From assembly GCF_003432035.1 (NCBI RefSeq), contig NZ_QOHO01000026.1:1-64000 (forward strand): a DNA stretch of 64,000 nucleotides, read 5' to 3'. The position numbers and the translations under genes were made by a program. The notes under the pieces are model-generated. The model was given only the letters and a program-made list of their open reading frames with translations, ran no database searches and had not been told where the DNA came from. Shown here piece by piece: positions 1-9,042 of the stretch (its first letter is position 1; the number at the start of each line of letters is the position of its first letter). This DNA comes from Lacrimispora amygdalina (GTDB taxonomy: Bacteria > Bacillota > Clostridia > Lachnospirales > Lachnospiraceae).

Positions 1-22
1 AATTATTTCTCTACTCTATTAA

Positions 23-1051
23 TCAGCAGTTCTCAGCGATCTCATAAAGCAGACGCTCGGATTCCTCCCACCCAAGGCATGGATCTGTGATGGATTTTCC
101 ATAGCATCCATCTCCAACCTTCTGGCATCCCGGCTCAATATAGCTTTCAATCATCAATCCCTTAACAAGGCTGCGGATCTCCGGTGCATGCTTTCTGCTG
201 TGAAGGACTTCTTTGGAGATACGGATCTGTTCCCTGTATTTTTTGTTGGAGTTTGAATGGTTTGCATCGACGATACAGGCAGGATTTTTCAGGCTGCGTC
301 TGCTGTACATCTCATGAAGAAGAAATAAATCTTCAAAATGATAATTGGGGATACACTGGCCGTGCTTGTTGACCGCACCGCGCAGGATGGTATGGGCAAG
401 GGGATTGCCGGAACTTTTTACTTCCCAGCCGCGATAGGTGAAGTCATGGGCCTGCTGGGCGGCAACTACGGAATTAAGCATAACCGACATATCACCGCTG
501 GTGGGGTTCTTCATTCCAACGGCCACTTCGCAGCCGCTGGAAGTTAAACGGTGTTGCTGGTTTTCCACGGAACGCGCCCCAATGGCGATGTAGGACATGA
601 TATCGTCAAGGTAGGTTAAATTCTCCGGATAAAGCATCTCGTCTGCTGTGGATAAACCGGTTTCTTCAAATACTTTCATGTGCATATGGCGGATGGCGAT
701 AAGACCTTCATGCATGTCCGGCTTTTTCTCCGGGTCAGGCTGGTGAAGCATTCCTTTATATCCTTCGCCTGTGGTTCTTGGCTTATTGGTGTAAATTCTG
801 GGGACCAGGATCAGACGGTCTTTTGTTTTTTCCTGAATCTTTACCAGACGATTTACATAATCACAGACAGAATCTTCGTTATCAGCAGAACAGGGACCAA
901 TAATAACCAGAAATTTGTCGCTGTTTCCTGTAAGTACGTCACTGATGGCCTGGTCTCTTTCTATCTTAAGGGCTTTTAAAGCGGCCGGAAGGGGAAAACG
1001 ATCTTTGATTTCTTCCGGGCTGGGCAGATTACTGACATATTGAAATCCCAT
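23..1051 (-). CDS. aroF: 3-deoxy-7-phosphoheptulonate (DAHP) synthase, class I
   Basis: A 342-aa enzyme of the AroF/G/H family. It condenses phosphoenolpyruvate and erythrose 4-phosphate, the first step of the shikimate pathway in the cytosol. Visible family signatures are IIGPCS near residues 50-55, the PRTTGEGYKG substrate loop, GARSVENQ and the late DANHSNSNKK segment. The start is set at 1051 because AGGAGG lies just upstream of that ATG; an in-frame upstream extension of 20 residues has no ribosome binding site and is not family-like. It stands alone on the minus strand; aroD lies about 18 kb away, so the pathway is not clustered. Which aromatic amino acid inhibits it cannot be read here, so the symbol denotes only the family. 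Confidence 0.93.
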   Translation of the reverse strand: MGFQYVSNLPSPEEIKDRFPLPAALKALKIERDQAISDVLTGNSDKFLVIIGPCSADNEDSVCDYVNRLVKIQEKTKDRLILVPRIYTNKPRTTGEGYKGMLHQPDPEKKPDMHEGLIAIRHMHMKVFEETGLSTADEMLYPENLTYLDDIMSYIAIGARSVENQQHRLTSSGCEVAVGMKNPTSGDMSVMLNSVVAAQQAHDFTYRGWEVKSSGNPLAHTILRGAVNKHGQCIPNYHFEDLFLLHEMYSRRSLKNPACIVDANHSNSNKKYREQIRISKEVLHSRKHAPEIRSLVKGLMIESYIEPGCQKVGDGCYGKSITDPCLGWEESERLLYEIAENC

Positions 1052-1094
1052 AATATCCTCCTGTGTATGTGCTGGTTTTTTGTTTTTGCTGTTG

Positions 1095-1100
1095 ATTATA
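1095..1100 (-). promoter_or_regulatory. Candidate -10 box of the DAHP synthase gene
   Basis: On the minus strand TATAAT lies about 45 bases upstream of the aroF start codon. A matching -35 is weak (TGGATT at 17-base spacing), so only the -10 is proposed. Confidence 0.35.
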
Positions 1101-1137
1101 TAACAGAACACGGGAAAAATCCAGTGTTCCTTGAAAT

Positions 1138-1155
1138 TTGGTCAAGTTTGACTAA
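1138..1155. promoter_or_regulatory. Near-perfect inverted repeat, possible operator
   Basis: TTGGTCAAGTTTGACTAA has 8-base arms with one mismatch and a 2-base centre. It lies between two divergent genes (DAHP synthase and the beta-flower protein), where a repressor site would be expected. No binding protein is identified. Confidence 0.3.
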
Positions 1156-1235
1156 GTGTCTCGTCTTAAGTGTTCCATTTTTTCTGAAAATGTTGTATGA
1201 TGTTTACGAATGAAAATTGGAAAGGTGTTAAAAAT

Positions 1236-1526
1236 ATGGAAAAATATTGGAACTGGGGAGGTAGCTATATCGGGGTAAAGCAACGGGATTATTTAGTTGC
1301 GTGTGACGGAACGGTTCTTGGAAAATTTTACGGCAGAGAGCTGTATGACAGGAGCGGAAATTACATAGGAGAATTGGGAAGAAACGACAGACTGATTAAA
1401 AATAAAACAAAAGAACCATTCCGCCGCCCGGCATTCAGCTCTTATGTCAAGGGTACGATAACCGGTCCGGTAAAAAGCCTTGCGCCATATCCCATGATTT
1501 CCGGGTTTGAAGATTTTACTGTCTGA
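1236..1526 (+). CDS. Small 4-fold beta-flower-type protein
   Basis: A 96-aa soluble protein. The pattern of short repeated beta motifs (WGGSYIGVKQRDYLVACDG, LGKFYGRELYD, GNYIGELG) matches what I recall of the 4-fold beta flower family, in which Gly- and Tyr-containing strands form a small propeller-like fold; the function of that family is unknown to me. The ATG at 1236 is chosen because AAAGGTG precedes it by 7 bases; an in-frame ATG at 1197 has no site. It is monocistronic, between divergent aroF and the MATE gene. No catalytic residues are evident. Confidence 0.6.
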   Translation: MEKYWNWGGSYIGVKQRDYLVACDGTVLGKFYGRELYDRSGNYIGELGRNDRLIKNKTKEPFRRPAFSSYVKGTITGPVKSLAPYPMISGFEDFTV

Positions 1527-1571
1527 AGGTATTTGATTGAGGGGGAATAATGAGGTTACAAAGGAGAAAGA

Positions 1572-2879
1572 ATGAGGGATTTAACAAAAGGCAGCCCTGG
1601 GAAAATCATGCTCCAGTTTGCGCTTCCTGTTGCAGCTGGTAATCTGTTTCAGCTATTTTACAGCCTTGCAGATACCCGGGTAGTGGGAAGCACCCTGGGA
1701 GAAAGTGCGCTGGCAGCTGTGGGGGCAACCACTTCCATCAGCACTCTGTTTATTGGCTTTTTATCCGGACTGACCGGCGGATTTGCCCTGCTTACAGCAA
1801 GAAGTTACGGGGCAGGGGTGGAAGAGCGGGTCAGGAGGTATTCGGCAGGATGCCTGCTTCTTGGTACCCTGACCTCTGTTCTGCTCACACTGCTGTGTGT
1901 GGGAGGACTGCCATTCTTTTTAAGGGCGCTTCATGTACCGGAATCTCTAATGCCTGCTGCGAAAGGCTATATCCGGATCATTCTGCTTGGAATGGTCATG
2001 ACCATGCTTTATAACGCCTGTGCTTCCATTTTAAGAGCGGTGGGGGATACGGCAGCTCCATTGGTGTTTCTAATATTGTCCAGTATTCTTAATGTGTTTC
2101 TGGACCTTTTCTTCATACTTGTCCTTCATCAGGGGGTGGAGGGAGCAGCTATTGCAACTGTATTGTCCCAGTCCCTCTCAGCAGTCTTAAGCCTGGTTTA
2201 TATGATAAAGCGGTATCCGGTTTTTCGTTTTCATATCCGGGATTTTTGGATTACAGGGGGAGAGGTCCGGCAGCTTTATACATATGGAATATCCATGGCA
2301 CTTATGATGTCACTGGTATTTTTCGGAACCCTTTCCCTGCAGAGCGCAATCAATCTTCTGGGGACAGATATCATCGTTGCCCACACTGCTGCACGTAAGA
2401 TCACGGAGTTTTTCATGCTTCCGTTTTCGGTCATGGGCGTTACCATGGCGAATTTCTGCGGTCAGAATATGGGAGCGGGTAAGATATCCCGGATTCATAA
2501 GGGGATTTCGCAGGCACTTATCATTACGTCCGTCTGGTCGGTGGCAATGATTCTTTTAAGCTACACTGTGGCGCCTTATCTGGTATATCTGGTGACAGGC
2601 TCTTTGAATCGCCGGATAGCCGGAACTGCAGCCCTTTATTTAAGGATCAATACCCTTTTCTATTTTGTGCCTGCCGCAATTTCCATATTCAGAAATGCAC
2701 TTCAGGGGTGTGGGGATCATAAAACACCGGTTGTGTCCAGCTTTATTGAACTGGCTGGGAAAGTTGCCATTGCAGCATTTCTGGCACCGGTTCTTAAATA
2801 TATGGGAATTATCATAGCAGAACCAATCGTCTGGATTCTTATGGTAATTCCTTTGACAATGAAGATCAGAAAACTATAA
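1572..2879 (+). CDS. MATE family multidrug/organic cation efflux transporter
   Basis: A 435-aa membrane protein with about 12 hydrophobic segments arranged as two MatE repeats. The N-terminal TKGSPGKIMLQFALPVAAGNLFQLFYSLADTRVVG-type opening (here split by context) is diagnostic of the MATE/DinF family. It probably uses a Na+ or H+ gradient to export cationic or drug-like compounds; the substrate cannot be predicted. AAAGGAG lies 6 bases before the ATG. It ends 27 bases before citX and could be co-transcribed with it, but a link to citrate metabolism is not otherwise supported. Confidence 0.9.
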   Translation: MRDLTKGSPGKIMLQFALPVAAGNLFQLFYSLADTRVVGSTLGESALAAVGATTSISTLFIGFLSGLTGGFALLTARSYGAGVEERVRRYSAGCLLLGTLTSVLLTLLCVGGLPFFLRALHVPESLMPAAKGYIRIILLGMVMTMLYNACASILRAVGDTAAPLVFLILSSILNVFLDLFFILVLHQGVEGAAIATVLSQSLSAVLSLVYMIKRYPVFRFHIRDFWITGGEVRQLYTYGISMALMMSLVFFGTLSLQSAINLLGTDIIVAHTAARKITEFFMLPFSVMGVTMANFCGQNMGAGKISRIHKGISQALIITSVWSVAMILLSYTVAPYLVYLVTGSLNRRIAGTAALYLRINTLFYFVPAAISIFRNALQGCGDHKTPVVSSFIELAGKVAIAAFLAPVLKYMGIIIAEPIVWILMVIPLTMKIRKL

Positions 2880-2906
2880 GTATTAAAGCAGGTTAAGAGG
2901 TAAAAT

Positions 2907-3443
2907 ATGGAGAGATATGTAGATCTTGAGGAAATGCTTTCGTTTCGGGAGAAGAAAGTCAGAATCCAGGAGGAACTGAGAAAAAAACATAAGGGGATGG
3001 TGACGATGGCACTGGCAATGAACATCCCGGGACCGGTAAAGACTTCCCCCGACATTCTGCTTGCTTTTGAGGAGGGAACGAAAATGTTGGAACAGGCAGT
3101 TTCGGATGCGGGTGTGAGAATGAAAGAGATGAATGTGGTGTCGGAGAATGCAGGTTATATAAAATTTTATGCTTTAGACTGTACTGATGCTGCCGCAGTA
3201 AAAGGTCTGGCAGTCAGACTGGAAGAAAACCATCCATTAGGACGGCTGTGGGATATTGACGTTTATGATAAAGAAGGTTTCAGTATAAGCAGGGAATCTC
3301 TTTTATCACCTGTCCGCAAATGTTTAATCTGCGGGCAGGATGCGAAAGGATGTGCCAGAAACAGAAGCCATTCGGTTGAGGAACTTTATCGTGAAGTGGA
3401 GCGTTTAATTCATGTCTGGAAAAGTGAAAAAAAATCAGATTAA
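2907..3443 (+). CDS. citX: Citrate lyase holo-[ACP] synthase (apo-citrate lyase phosphoribosyl-dephospho-CoA transferase)
   Basis: A 178-aa protein that transfers the 2'-(5''-triphosphoribosyl)-3'-dephospho-CoA prosthetic group made by CitG onto a serine of CitD, activating citrate lyase. The family motif HPLGRLWDIDVY is near residues 110-121, followed by the C-terminal CLICGQDAKGCARNRSHS segment typical of CitX. It heads the cit cluster but is separated from citD by a hairpin at 3447-3477, so it may be transcribed partly separately. AAGAGGTAAAAT precedes the ATG. Confidence 0.93.
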   Translation: MERYVDLEEMLSFREKKVRIQEELRKKHKGMVTMALAMNIPGPVKTSPDILLAFEEGTKMLEQAVSDAGVRMKEMNVVSENAGYIKFYALDCTDAAAVKGLAVRLEENHPLGRLWDIDVYDKEGFSISRESLLSPVRKCLICGQDAKGCARNRSHSVEELYREVERLIHVWKSEKKSD

Positions 3444-3446
3444 GAG

Positions 3447-3490
3447 AGGGAGTCCTGTATTTGACTGCAGGCTCCCTTTCTTAATATTTT
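3447..3490 (+). terminator. Hairpin terminator between citX and citD
   Basis: Stem AGGGAG-CCTG pairs with CAGG-CTCCCT around a short loop, followed by TTTCTTAATATTTTTT. It would stop or attenuate transcription from the MATE/citX side before citD. Confidence 0.65.
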
Positions 3491-3569
3491 TTAAGGTACA
3501 TTTTTTCCAGAGTTAAGATTCCCCGTGTAAACTGAAACCATAGAAAATAAAAGGGAGGCTTTAAACAAA

Positions 3570-3869
3570 ATGGAGATAGAAAGACCGGCTATGGCCGGAA
3601 CGCTGGAATCCAGTGACTGTCAGGTGACTGTGGAGCCAGGAGACGGCAGGATCGATTTTACACTGGAGAGTGCAGTGATCAATCAGTATGGCAACCAGAT
3701 CAGAAACGTGGTTTTTGAAACTCTGAATCATTTGGGAGTGGATAATATTAAAATTTCCATAGTAGACAAAGGAGCTCTTGACTGTACCATTAAAGCCAGG
3801 GTAGAAGGAGCAGTATCCCGCTCCATGGACCACTTTGTCAATATTCATTGGGGAGGTGCCAGAGAATGA
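3570..3869 (+). CDS. citD: Citrate lyase gamma subunit (acyl carrier protein)
   Basis: A 99-aa acyl carrier protein of the citrate lyase complex. Ser14 in AGTLESSDC is at the position that carries the phosphoribosyl-dephospho-CoA group in characterised CitD. It shuttles the acetyl/citryl thioester between CitF and CitE. Its TGA stop overlaps the citE start (ATGA), indicating translational coupling. A GGGAGG site lies 11 bases before the ATG. Confidence 0.95.
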   Translation: MEIERPAMAGTLESSDCQVTVEPGDGRIDFTLESAVINQYGNQIRNVVFETLNHLGVDNIKISIVDKGALDCTIKARVEGAVSRSMDHFVNIHWGGARE

Positions 3870-4768
3870 TCAATTTAGTGAAAAAGCGGCTCAGAAGAAC
3901 CATGATGTTTTTAAATGCCCAGAAACCGGGACTTATTAAGGATCCCTATATTTATAGACCGGACAGCATCATGCTGGATTTAGAGGATGCGGTTGCAGAA
4001 AACCAGAAGGATGCTGCCAGGTTTTCCCTGTACCACGCTCTGAAAGAGATTGATTACAGAGGGTGTGAACGGGTGGTTCGTATTAACGGACTGGATACGC
4101 CATACTGGCAGGAAGATATCCGCTGTGCAGTAGCCGGCGGTTGTGATGCCATTCGTATTCCAAAAACGGAATGTCCAAATGACATTCACAGGGTGGAAGA
4201 AGAAATTATAAAGGCAGAAAAGGATTTTGGGATGCCGGAAGGCAGAACCCTTATTATGGCAGCCATCGAATCAGCAAGAGGTGTCATGAAGGCTCTGGAT
4301 ATCTGCGAAGCATCGGAACGTCTCTTTGGAATCGCTTTGTCAGGAGGAGATTATACCAAAGACCTGCAGACCCGTATTACTGGAACCGGAATTGAGCTGA
4401 TGGGAGCCAGACAGAATTTAATAATTGCAGCAAGGGCGGCAAAGGTACAGTGCTTTGACACGGTATATACCGACCTTGATGATATGGAAGGCTTCCGAAA
4501 GGATGTGGAAACAATTCATCTCATGGGCTTTGACGGCAAGTCGATCATCAATCCGCGCCAGATTCCTGTTGTTCATGAAATCTTTACTCCTTCCGGAAAG
4601 GATATTATCTTTGCGGAAAAAGTGGTGAAAGAGATTGAAGAGAAGAAGAAAATGGGTATCGGTGTATTTACAGTGGATGGTAAGATGATTGATATTGCAT
4701 TCTATGACGGAGCAAGGAGAACCATTGAACTGGCTAAGGCTTCCGGCGTATATAAAGGAGATTTATAA
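3866..4768 (+). CDS. citE: Citrate lyase beta subunit (citryl-ACP lyase)
   Basis: A 300-aa HpcH/HpaI-type TIM-barrel enzyme that cleaves citryl-ACP to oxaloacetate and acetyl-ACP. Family marks are the RRTMMFLNAQKPG opening, the acidic SIMLDLEDAV strand that binds Mg2+, and the VVRINGLDTPYW and MAAIESARGV segments. The start is the ATG overlapping the citD stop codon; GGAGGTG lies just upstream. The next gene, citF, begins one base after the stop, so citDEF form one translationally coupled unit. Confidence 0.95.
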   Translation: MINLVKKRLRRTMMFLNAQKPGLIKDPYIYRPDSIMLDLEDAVAENQKDAARFSLYHALKEIDYRGCERVVRINGLDTPYWQEDIRCAVAGGCDAIRIPKTECPNDIHRVEEEIIKAEKDFGMPEGRTLIMAAIESARGVMKALDICEASERLFGIALSGGDYTKDLQTRITGTGIELMGARQNLIIAARAAKVQCFDTVYTDLDDMEGFRKDVETIHLMGFDGKSIINPRQIPVVHEIFTPSGKDIIFAEKVVKEIEEKKKMGIGVFTVDGKMIDIAFYDGARRTIELAKASGVYKGDL

Positions 4769-4769
4769 G

Positions 4770-6332
4770 ATGATCAATGCAGTAGGAAGAGAGATTCCAG
4801 AAGAAATCTTAAAAATAACAGGAAAAGAACCATTTAAGGGAAATCATTATTTTGACGGCTATGAATATAAGAAGGATGGTCCGTCTACCAGATGTGTCAT
4901 CAATTCAGAAGGAAGCAAACTTGTGGAGAACATTCATGAGGTGCTGGTAAAATGCGGCATTCAGGATGGAATGACACTGGGCTTTCACCACCATTTCCGT
5001 GATGGGGATTATGTAGTTAACATGGTGATGGAAGAGATTCACAACATGGGGATTAAGGATATTACCATCTGTGCCAGTTCTCTGGGAAAAGCCCATGATA
5101 AGCTGGTGGAATATATAGAAGACGGAACAATTACAAACATTCAGTCTTCCGGCGTGAGAGGAAAAATCGGACGTGCCATTTCAGAAGGAAAACTGAAAGG
5201 ACTGGCTGTCATGCGTTCCCACGGCGGAAGAGTCCGTGCCATAGAGACTGGGGAAGTGAGAATCGATATTGCATTTATCGGAGCGCCTACCTGCGATGAT
5301 TACGGAAACTGCCGTGGAATTGGCGGAAAGTCTGACTGCGGCGTGCTTTCCTACTCCATGGTTGATGCGGATTATGCGGATAAGGTGGTTGCAATCACGG
5401 ACTGTCTGGTTCCATTTCCAAACTTTCCTGCCCATATTTCCATGACAAAAGTGGATTATGTGGTTGTGGTTGACCAGATCGGAAACCCGGATAAAATCGC
5501 CACAGGAGCTGCAAAACCCACCACAGATATGAGAAAGCTGATGATGGCGGATTATTGCACCCAGTTTGTGGTAAACACCCCTTATTTCAAAGACGGATTT
5601 TCTTATCAGACGGGTGTTGGCGGCGCTTCCATCGCTTCTACCATATCTCTTTCCAAAATCATGAAGGAGAGAAATATACGAATGAAGTTCGGTGTGGGTG
5701 GCTTAACAAAACCCATGTGTGATCTATTGGAGAATAACCAGGTAGACGCATTGTTAGATACCCAGGACTTTGATTTAAATGCAGTGGAGTCCGTAATCAA
5801 TCCCAGACATTTCCGAATCAGCGCCGGTGAATATGCGGACCCATTTAACAAAGGAGCAGTCGTCAATAAGCTGGATTTTGTAATACTGGCGGCATTGGAA
5901 GTAGACGTGAATTTTAACTGTAACGTTGTGGTTGGATCCGACGGCATCATTACCGGTGCCCAGGGAGGCCATCCGGATACAGCGGCCGGTGCAAAATGTA
6001 CCATCGTGATTGCACCTCTTCTTCAGGGAAGAATTCCGGCTATCTGTACCGATGTAACGACGGTCACCACTCCGGGAGAATCCATTGACGTGGTAATTAC
6101 TGATTACGGTATTGCAATTAATCCCAGAAGACAGGATTTAATTGACTGCATGAAGAATGTGGATCTTCCGTTTAAAACCATTGAAGAACTGCGGGATATC
6201 GCATATTCCATCGTAGGGGAGCCGGAACGGGTGCAGTTTGATGATAAAGTAGTGGGAATCATTGAAAGCCGTGATGGCACAGTAATGGATGTTGTCCGTA
6301 AGATTAAAAAATTTGAATTTTCAGGAGAATAG
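4770..6332 (+). CDS. citF: Citrate lyase alpha subunit (citrate:acetyl-ACP transferase)
   Basis: A 520-aa CoA-transferase-like subunit that exchanges acetyl for citryl on CitD, the first half-reaction of citrate lyase. The length and the opening MINAVGREIPEEILKITGK agree with CitF. The glycine-rich GVGGASIASTISLSK and GAQGGHPDTAAGAKC stretches are typical of the family. The ATG at 4770 follows AAAGGAGATTTATAAG; a longer in-frame upstream extension overlaps citE and is rejected. citG starts 3 bases after the stop. Confidence 0.95.
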   Translation: MINAVGREIPEEILKITGKEPFKGNHYFDGYEYKKDGPSTRCVINSEGSKLVENIHEVLVKCGIQDGMTLGFHHHFRDGDYVVNMVMEEIHNMGIKDITICASSLGKAHDKLVEYIEDGTITNIQSSGVRGKIGRAISEGKLKGLAVMRSHGGRVRAIETGEVRIDIAFIGAPTCDDYGNCRGIGGKSDCGVLSYSMVDADYADKVVAITDCLVPFPNFPAHISMTKVDYVVVVDQIGNPDKIATGAAKPTTDMRKLMMADYCTQFVVNTPYFKDGFSYQTGVGGASIASTISLSKIMKERNIRMKFGVGGLTKPMCDLLENNQVDALLDTQDFDLNAVESVINPRHFRISAGEYADPFNKGAVVNKLDFVILAALEVDVNFNCNVVVGSDGIITGAQGGHPDTAAGAKCTIVIAPLLQGRIPAICTDVTTVTTPGESIDVVITDYGIAINPRRQDLIDCMKNVDLPFKTIEELRDIAYSIVGEPERVQFDDKVVGIIESRDGTVMDVVRKIKKFEFSGE

Positions 6333-6335
6333 ACA

Positions 6336-7304
6336 ATGCAAAGCAGGTCTTGTGTGAACGTACCGTCCAGAGAGGAAGAAGCTGCATATCGTATTGGAAA
6401 TATGGCGTATCGTGCGCTGCTTGAGGAGGTCTATACTCTTCCCAAGCCGGGTCTGGTAGATCCTTATTCCAACGGGGCCCATACTGATATGAATGTGGTC
6501 TCCTTTGAGCGGAGCGCCAAGGCCCTGAAGCCTTATTTTGTCACAATGGCTCTGGAGGGGGAGAGGTTGTGGGAAGCGCCTCCTGTGTTATTTGAAACCA
6601 TTCGCAGAATCGGAATTCTGGCGGAACGTGCCATGTATCAGGCGACTGGAGGAGTGAATACACACAAGGGGCTGGTCTTTCATCTGGGAATTTTATGCGG
6701 GGCAGCAGGAGCCTGCCACCGCTCTTTCGGAAGGGTTGCCTTAAAACAGCTCATGGAGATGGAACAGGCAATGGTCAGAAATGTGCTGGTGAAAGAAGTA
6801 CAGAACATGGAAACCTTTGTTTCAAAAGGTGAAAAAAACCTTCAAAAGTACGGGCTGACCGGTGCAAGAGGAGAGGCCATCAGCGGATATTTCTCTGTAT
6901 TTAAAATTTCACTGCCGGTGATGTCCATGGGTCTTTATAACGGTCAGGAGTGGAACCGGGTGAAGCTGGAAACCTTGTTCCACCTTATGAGCCAGGTGGA
7001 TGATTCCAACATTCTTTCCAGGCATAATCCCAAGGTGTTAAACCAGGTGAAGAAAATCGCCGCAGAGTTTTTAAAAGCCGGAGGTGCCTACAGGAAAGAA
7101 AGTATTGATTTACTAAAAGAACTGGACAAATGGTTTGTGAAAAAGAATATCAGTGCAGGAGGAAGTGCGGATCTTCTTGCTGTCACCATATTTCTCACGC
7201 TGTTAACAGGAGAGTGGGGAGGACTTTATGGAATTCATGAGACTGGAAGGCAGACCCTTTCGGGGGAAAGAGCTGGAGCGTTTGAAGGAGTTTCTTGCCT
7301 GTAA
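6336..7304 (+). CDS. citG: Triphosphoribosyl-dephospho-CoA synthase
   Basis: A 322-aa enzyme that makes the citrate lyase prosthetic-group precursor from ATP and dephospho-CoA. Visible family marks are LLEEVYTLPKPGLVDPYSNGAH near residues 30-50, ATGGVNTHKGLVF near 105-118 and the C-terminal GGSADLLAVTIFL. The family usually ends soon after that last motif. Here about 25 extra residues run across the start of citC in another frame, giving a 77-base overlap. CAGGAG lies 6 bases before the ATG. It works with CitX and CitD in the same operon. Confidence 0.93.
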   Translation: MQSRSCVNVPSREEEAAYRIGNMAYRALLEEVYTLPKPGLVDPYSNGAHTDMNVVSFERSAKALKPYFVTMALEGERLWEAPPVLFETIRRIGILAERAMYQATGGVNTHKGLVFHLGILCGAAGACHRSFGRVALKQLMEMEQAMVRNVLVKEVQNMETFVSKGEKNLQKYGLTGARGEAISGYFSVFKISLPVMSMGLYNGQEWNRVKLETLFHLMSQVDDSNILSRHNPKVLNQVKKIAAEFLKAGGAYRKESIDLLKELDKWFVKKNISAGGSADLLAVTIFLTLLTGEWGGLYGIHETGRQTLSGERAGAFEGVSCL

Positions 7305-8253
7305 TCATCTGGATTACGATCACGAAATCGAGTATACCATATGCCTTTTGGATGAAAACTGCCAGATTGTGGCAACAGGCTCTGCTCATGACAATGTGTT
7401 AAAATGCATTGCTGTGGATCAGGCTGCAAGAGGGTTCGGACTGGCGGCAACCATTGTTTCCGCACTGGTTCAGTATGAATTTGAAAAGGGAAGGTCCCAT
7501 ATACTCCTTTATACCAAGCCGGAGAATCAGGAAATGTTTGAAAATCTGGGATTTTATGGCGTTTTAAAGACCGGGGAAATTCTTTTTATGGAGAACCGGA
7601 AAGAAGGCTTTGATCAGTTTATCCGCCGTTTGAAAGAGGAGTCACCGAAAGAAGCACTGCTTACCGGCCAGGTAATCGGCTGTATGGTAGTAAACTGCAA
7701 TCCTTTTACCAATGGACACCGGTATCTGGTGGAGCAGGCACTGAACCACTGTGATTATCTTCATGTGCTTGTCTTATCCGATGACAGGAGCTTTTTTAAC
7801 GCGGAGGACCGTTATCAGCTGGTAAAAGAAGGCGTTCATGATTTATCCCGGGTTATCGTTCACCGGTCATCAGATTTTGTTATCTCCGCTGCTACGTTTC
7901 CCACCTATTTTATTAAGGAGAAAGCCCAGGCTCAAAAGGCCAACTGCCTTCTGGATCTGACTTTATTTGCACGCCGCATAGCTCCGGAACTGGGAATTAC
8001 AAAGCGTTTTGTGGGGACCGAGCCAAACTGTGCCATAACAGGACAGTACAATGAAGAAATGAAACAGATTCTGCCCCAATATGGAATTCAGGTTATGGAA
8101 TTTGAAAGAAAAGAGATCAAAGGAACTGCAGTCAGTGCCTCTTTGGTGAGAGCCTGGTATGAAAAGGGTGATTTTAAACATATTAAGGATGTGGTGCCTG
8201 AAACCACGCTTCAATATCTGATCAATAAAAAAAGCCAGAGGCCTAAGGGATAA
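7228..8253 (+). CDS. citC: [Citrate (pro-3S)-lyase] ligase (acetate:SH-citrate lyase ligase)
   Basis: A 341-aa enzyme that acetylates the CitD thiol with acetate and ATP, switching citrate lyase on. It has an N-terminal GNAT-like domain (about residues 1-130) and a nucleotidylyltransferase domain with the HxGH-like NPFTNGH motif ending near residue 164. The ATG at 7228 has GGGGAGG five bases upstream and the encoded start is family-like, so the overlap with citG appears real. The 3' end overlaps the convergent response regulator gene by 11 bases. Confidence 0.93.
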   Translation: MEFMRLEGRPFRGKELERLKEFLACNHLDYDHEIEYTICLLDENCQIVATGSAHDNVLKCIAVDQAARGFGLAATIVSALVQYEFEKGRSHILLYTKPENQEMFENLGFYGVLKTGEILFMENRKEGFDQFIRRLKEESPKEALLTGQVIGCMVVNCNPFTNGHRYLVEQALNHCDYLHVLVLSDDRSFFNAEDRYQLVKEGVHDLSRVIVHRSSDFVISAATFPTYFIKEKAQAQKANCLLDLTLFARRIAPELGITKRFVGTEPNCAITGQYNEEMKQILPQYGIQVMEFERKEIKGTAVSASLVRAWYEKGDFKHIKDVVPETTLQYLINKKSQRPKG

Positions 8254-8929
8254 ACCGGTATCCCAGACCTCTGACAGTTACAATATGGGCCGGCTTTTGC
8301 CGGTCTTCTTCGATTTTACTCCGGAGACGATTGATATAAACCATAATGGCATTATCGTCAACTGCAACACTGTTGCCCCATACGTGCTCATAGATCATCT
8401 CTTTTGTATAAACCTGCCCTGGATGCTTTAAAAACAGCAGCATAAGACTGCTTTCCTTTGAAGAGAGAATGATCTCTTCCCCTTTGTTATAAAAGCGCAT
8501 GGTGGAAGTGTTATAGGAAAAGGGACCGCATTCCAGAATATCGGAACTGTCCAGTACCTGATTCTTGTAGCGCCTTATGAGCGCCTTTACCTTGGCGCCT
8601 AATACAAGTGGGCGGAAAGGCTTGGTGATATAATCATCGGCCCCCAGAGAAAGACCATATAAGGAATCGTAGTCCTCGTTCCGACCGCTGACAATCATAA
8701 CCGGCGTCTGTATTCCCTGGCTCCGAAGCTTCTTAATGACTTCAAAGCCTTCCATATCTCCCAGCATGACATCCATAAGGATCATATCATAGGTATGATT
8801 TTTTATACAGTTAAGAGCAGCAAGACCGCTGTCTGCCAGAGTGGTTTCTAAATCATTGCTGTGCATGACTTTTTCCAGCAGCTTTAAAACAGATGGATCA
8901 TCATCTACGATTAATACTTTATCAGACAT
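8243..8929 (-). CDS. OmpR/PhoB-family response regulator
   Basis: A 228-aa two-domain regulator. The receiver domain has the acidic pocket VDDD near residue 9-11, phospho-acceptor Asp53 in MILMDVMLG and Lys103 in ITKPF. The C-terminal winged helix ends with the usual VRGLGYRF. The ATG at 8929 is preferred because GGGGGA lies 4-5 bases upstream; a TTG four codons earlier is less likely. It is convergent with citC and divergent from the hybrid sensor kinase at 9043, its likely partner. Context suggests control of citrate lyase and the CitMHS transporter. That differs from the usual CitA/CitB pair, whose regulator is not of the OmpR type. Confidence 0.92.
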   Translation of the reverse strand: MSDKVLIVDDDPSVLKLLEKVMHSNDLETTLADSGLAALNCIKNHTYDMILMDVMLGDMEGFEVIKKLRSQGIQTPVMIVSGRNEDYDSLYGLSLGADDYITKPFRPLVLGAKVKALIRRYKNQVLDSSDILECGPFSYNTSTMRFYNKGEEIILSSKESSLMLLFLKHPGQVYTKEMIYEHVWGNSVAVDDNAIMVYINRLRSKIEEDRQKPAHIVTVRGLGYRFIP

Positions 8930-9042
8930 AGCTTCCCCCAAATGAAAATCATGTAGAATTTTATCGAAATATGTTATAATTTATTATAATATTAATAACA
9001 GAACAAGTCAATGAGGAAGAAGAAAACGAGGAGCTTTAAATC

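Noticed and set aside
6336-8253. Frameshifted citG-citC fusion gene
   Set aside because: Both proteins are complete with proper motifs, and citC has its own strong ribosome site, so two overlapping genes explain the data better.
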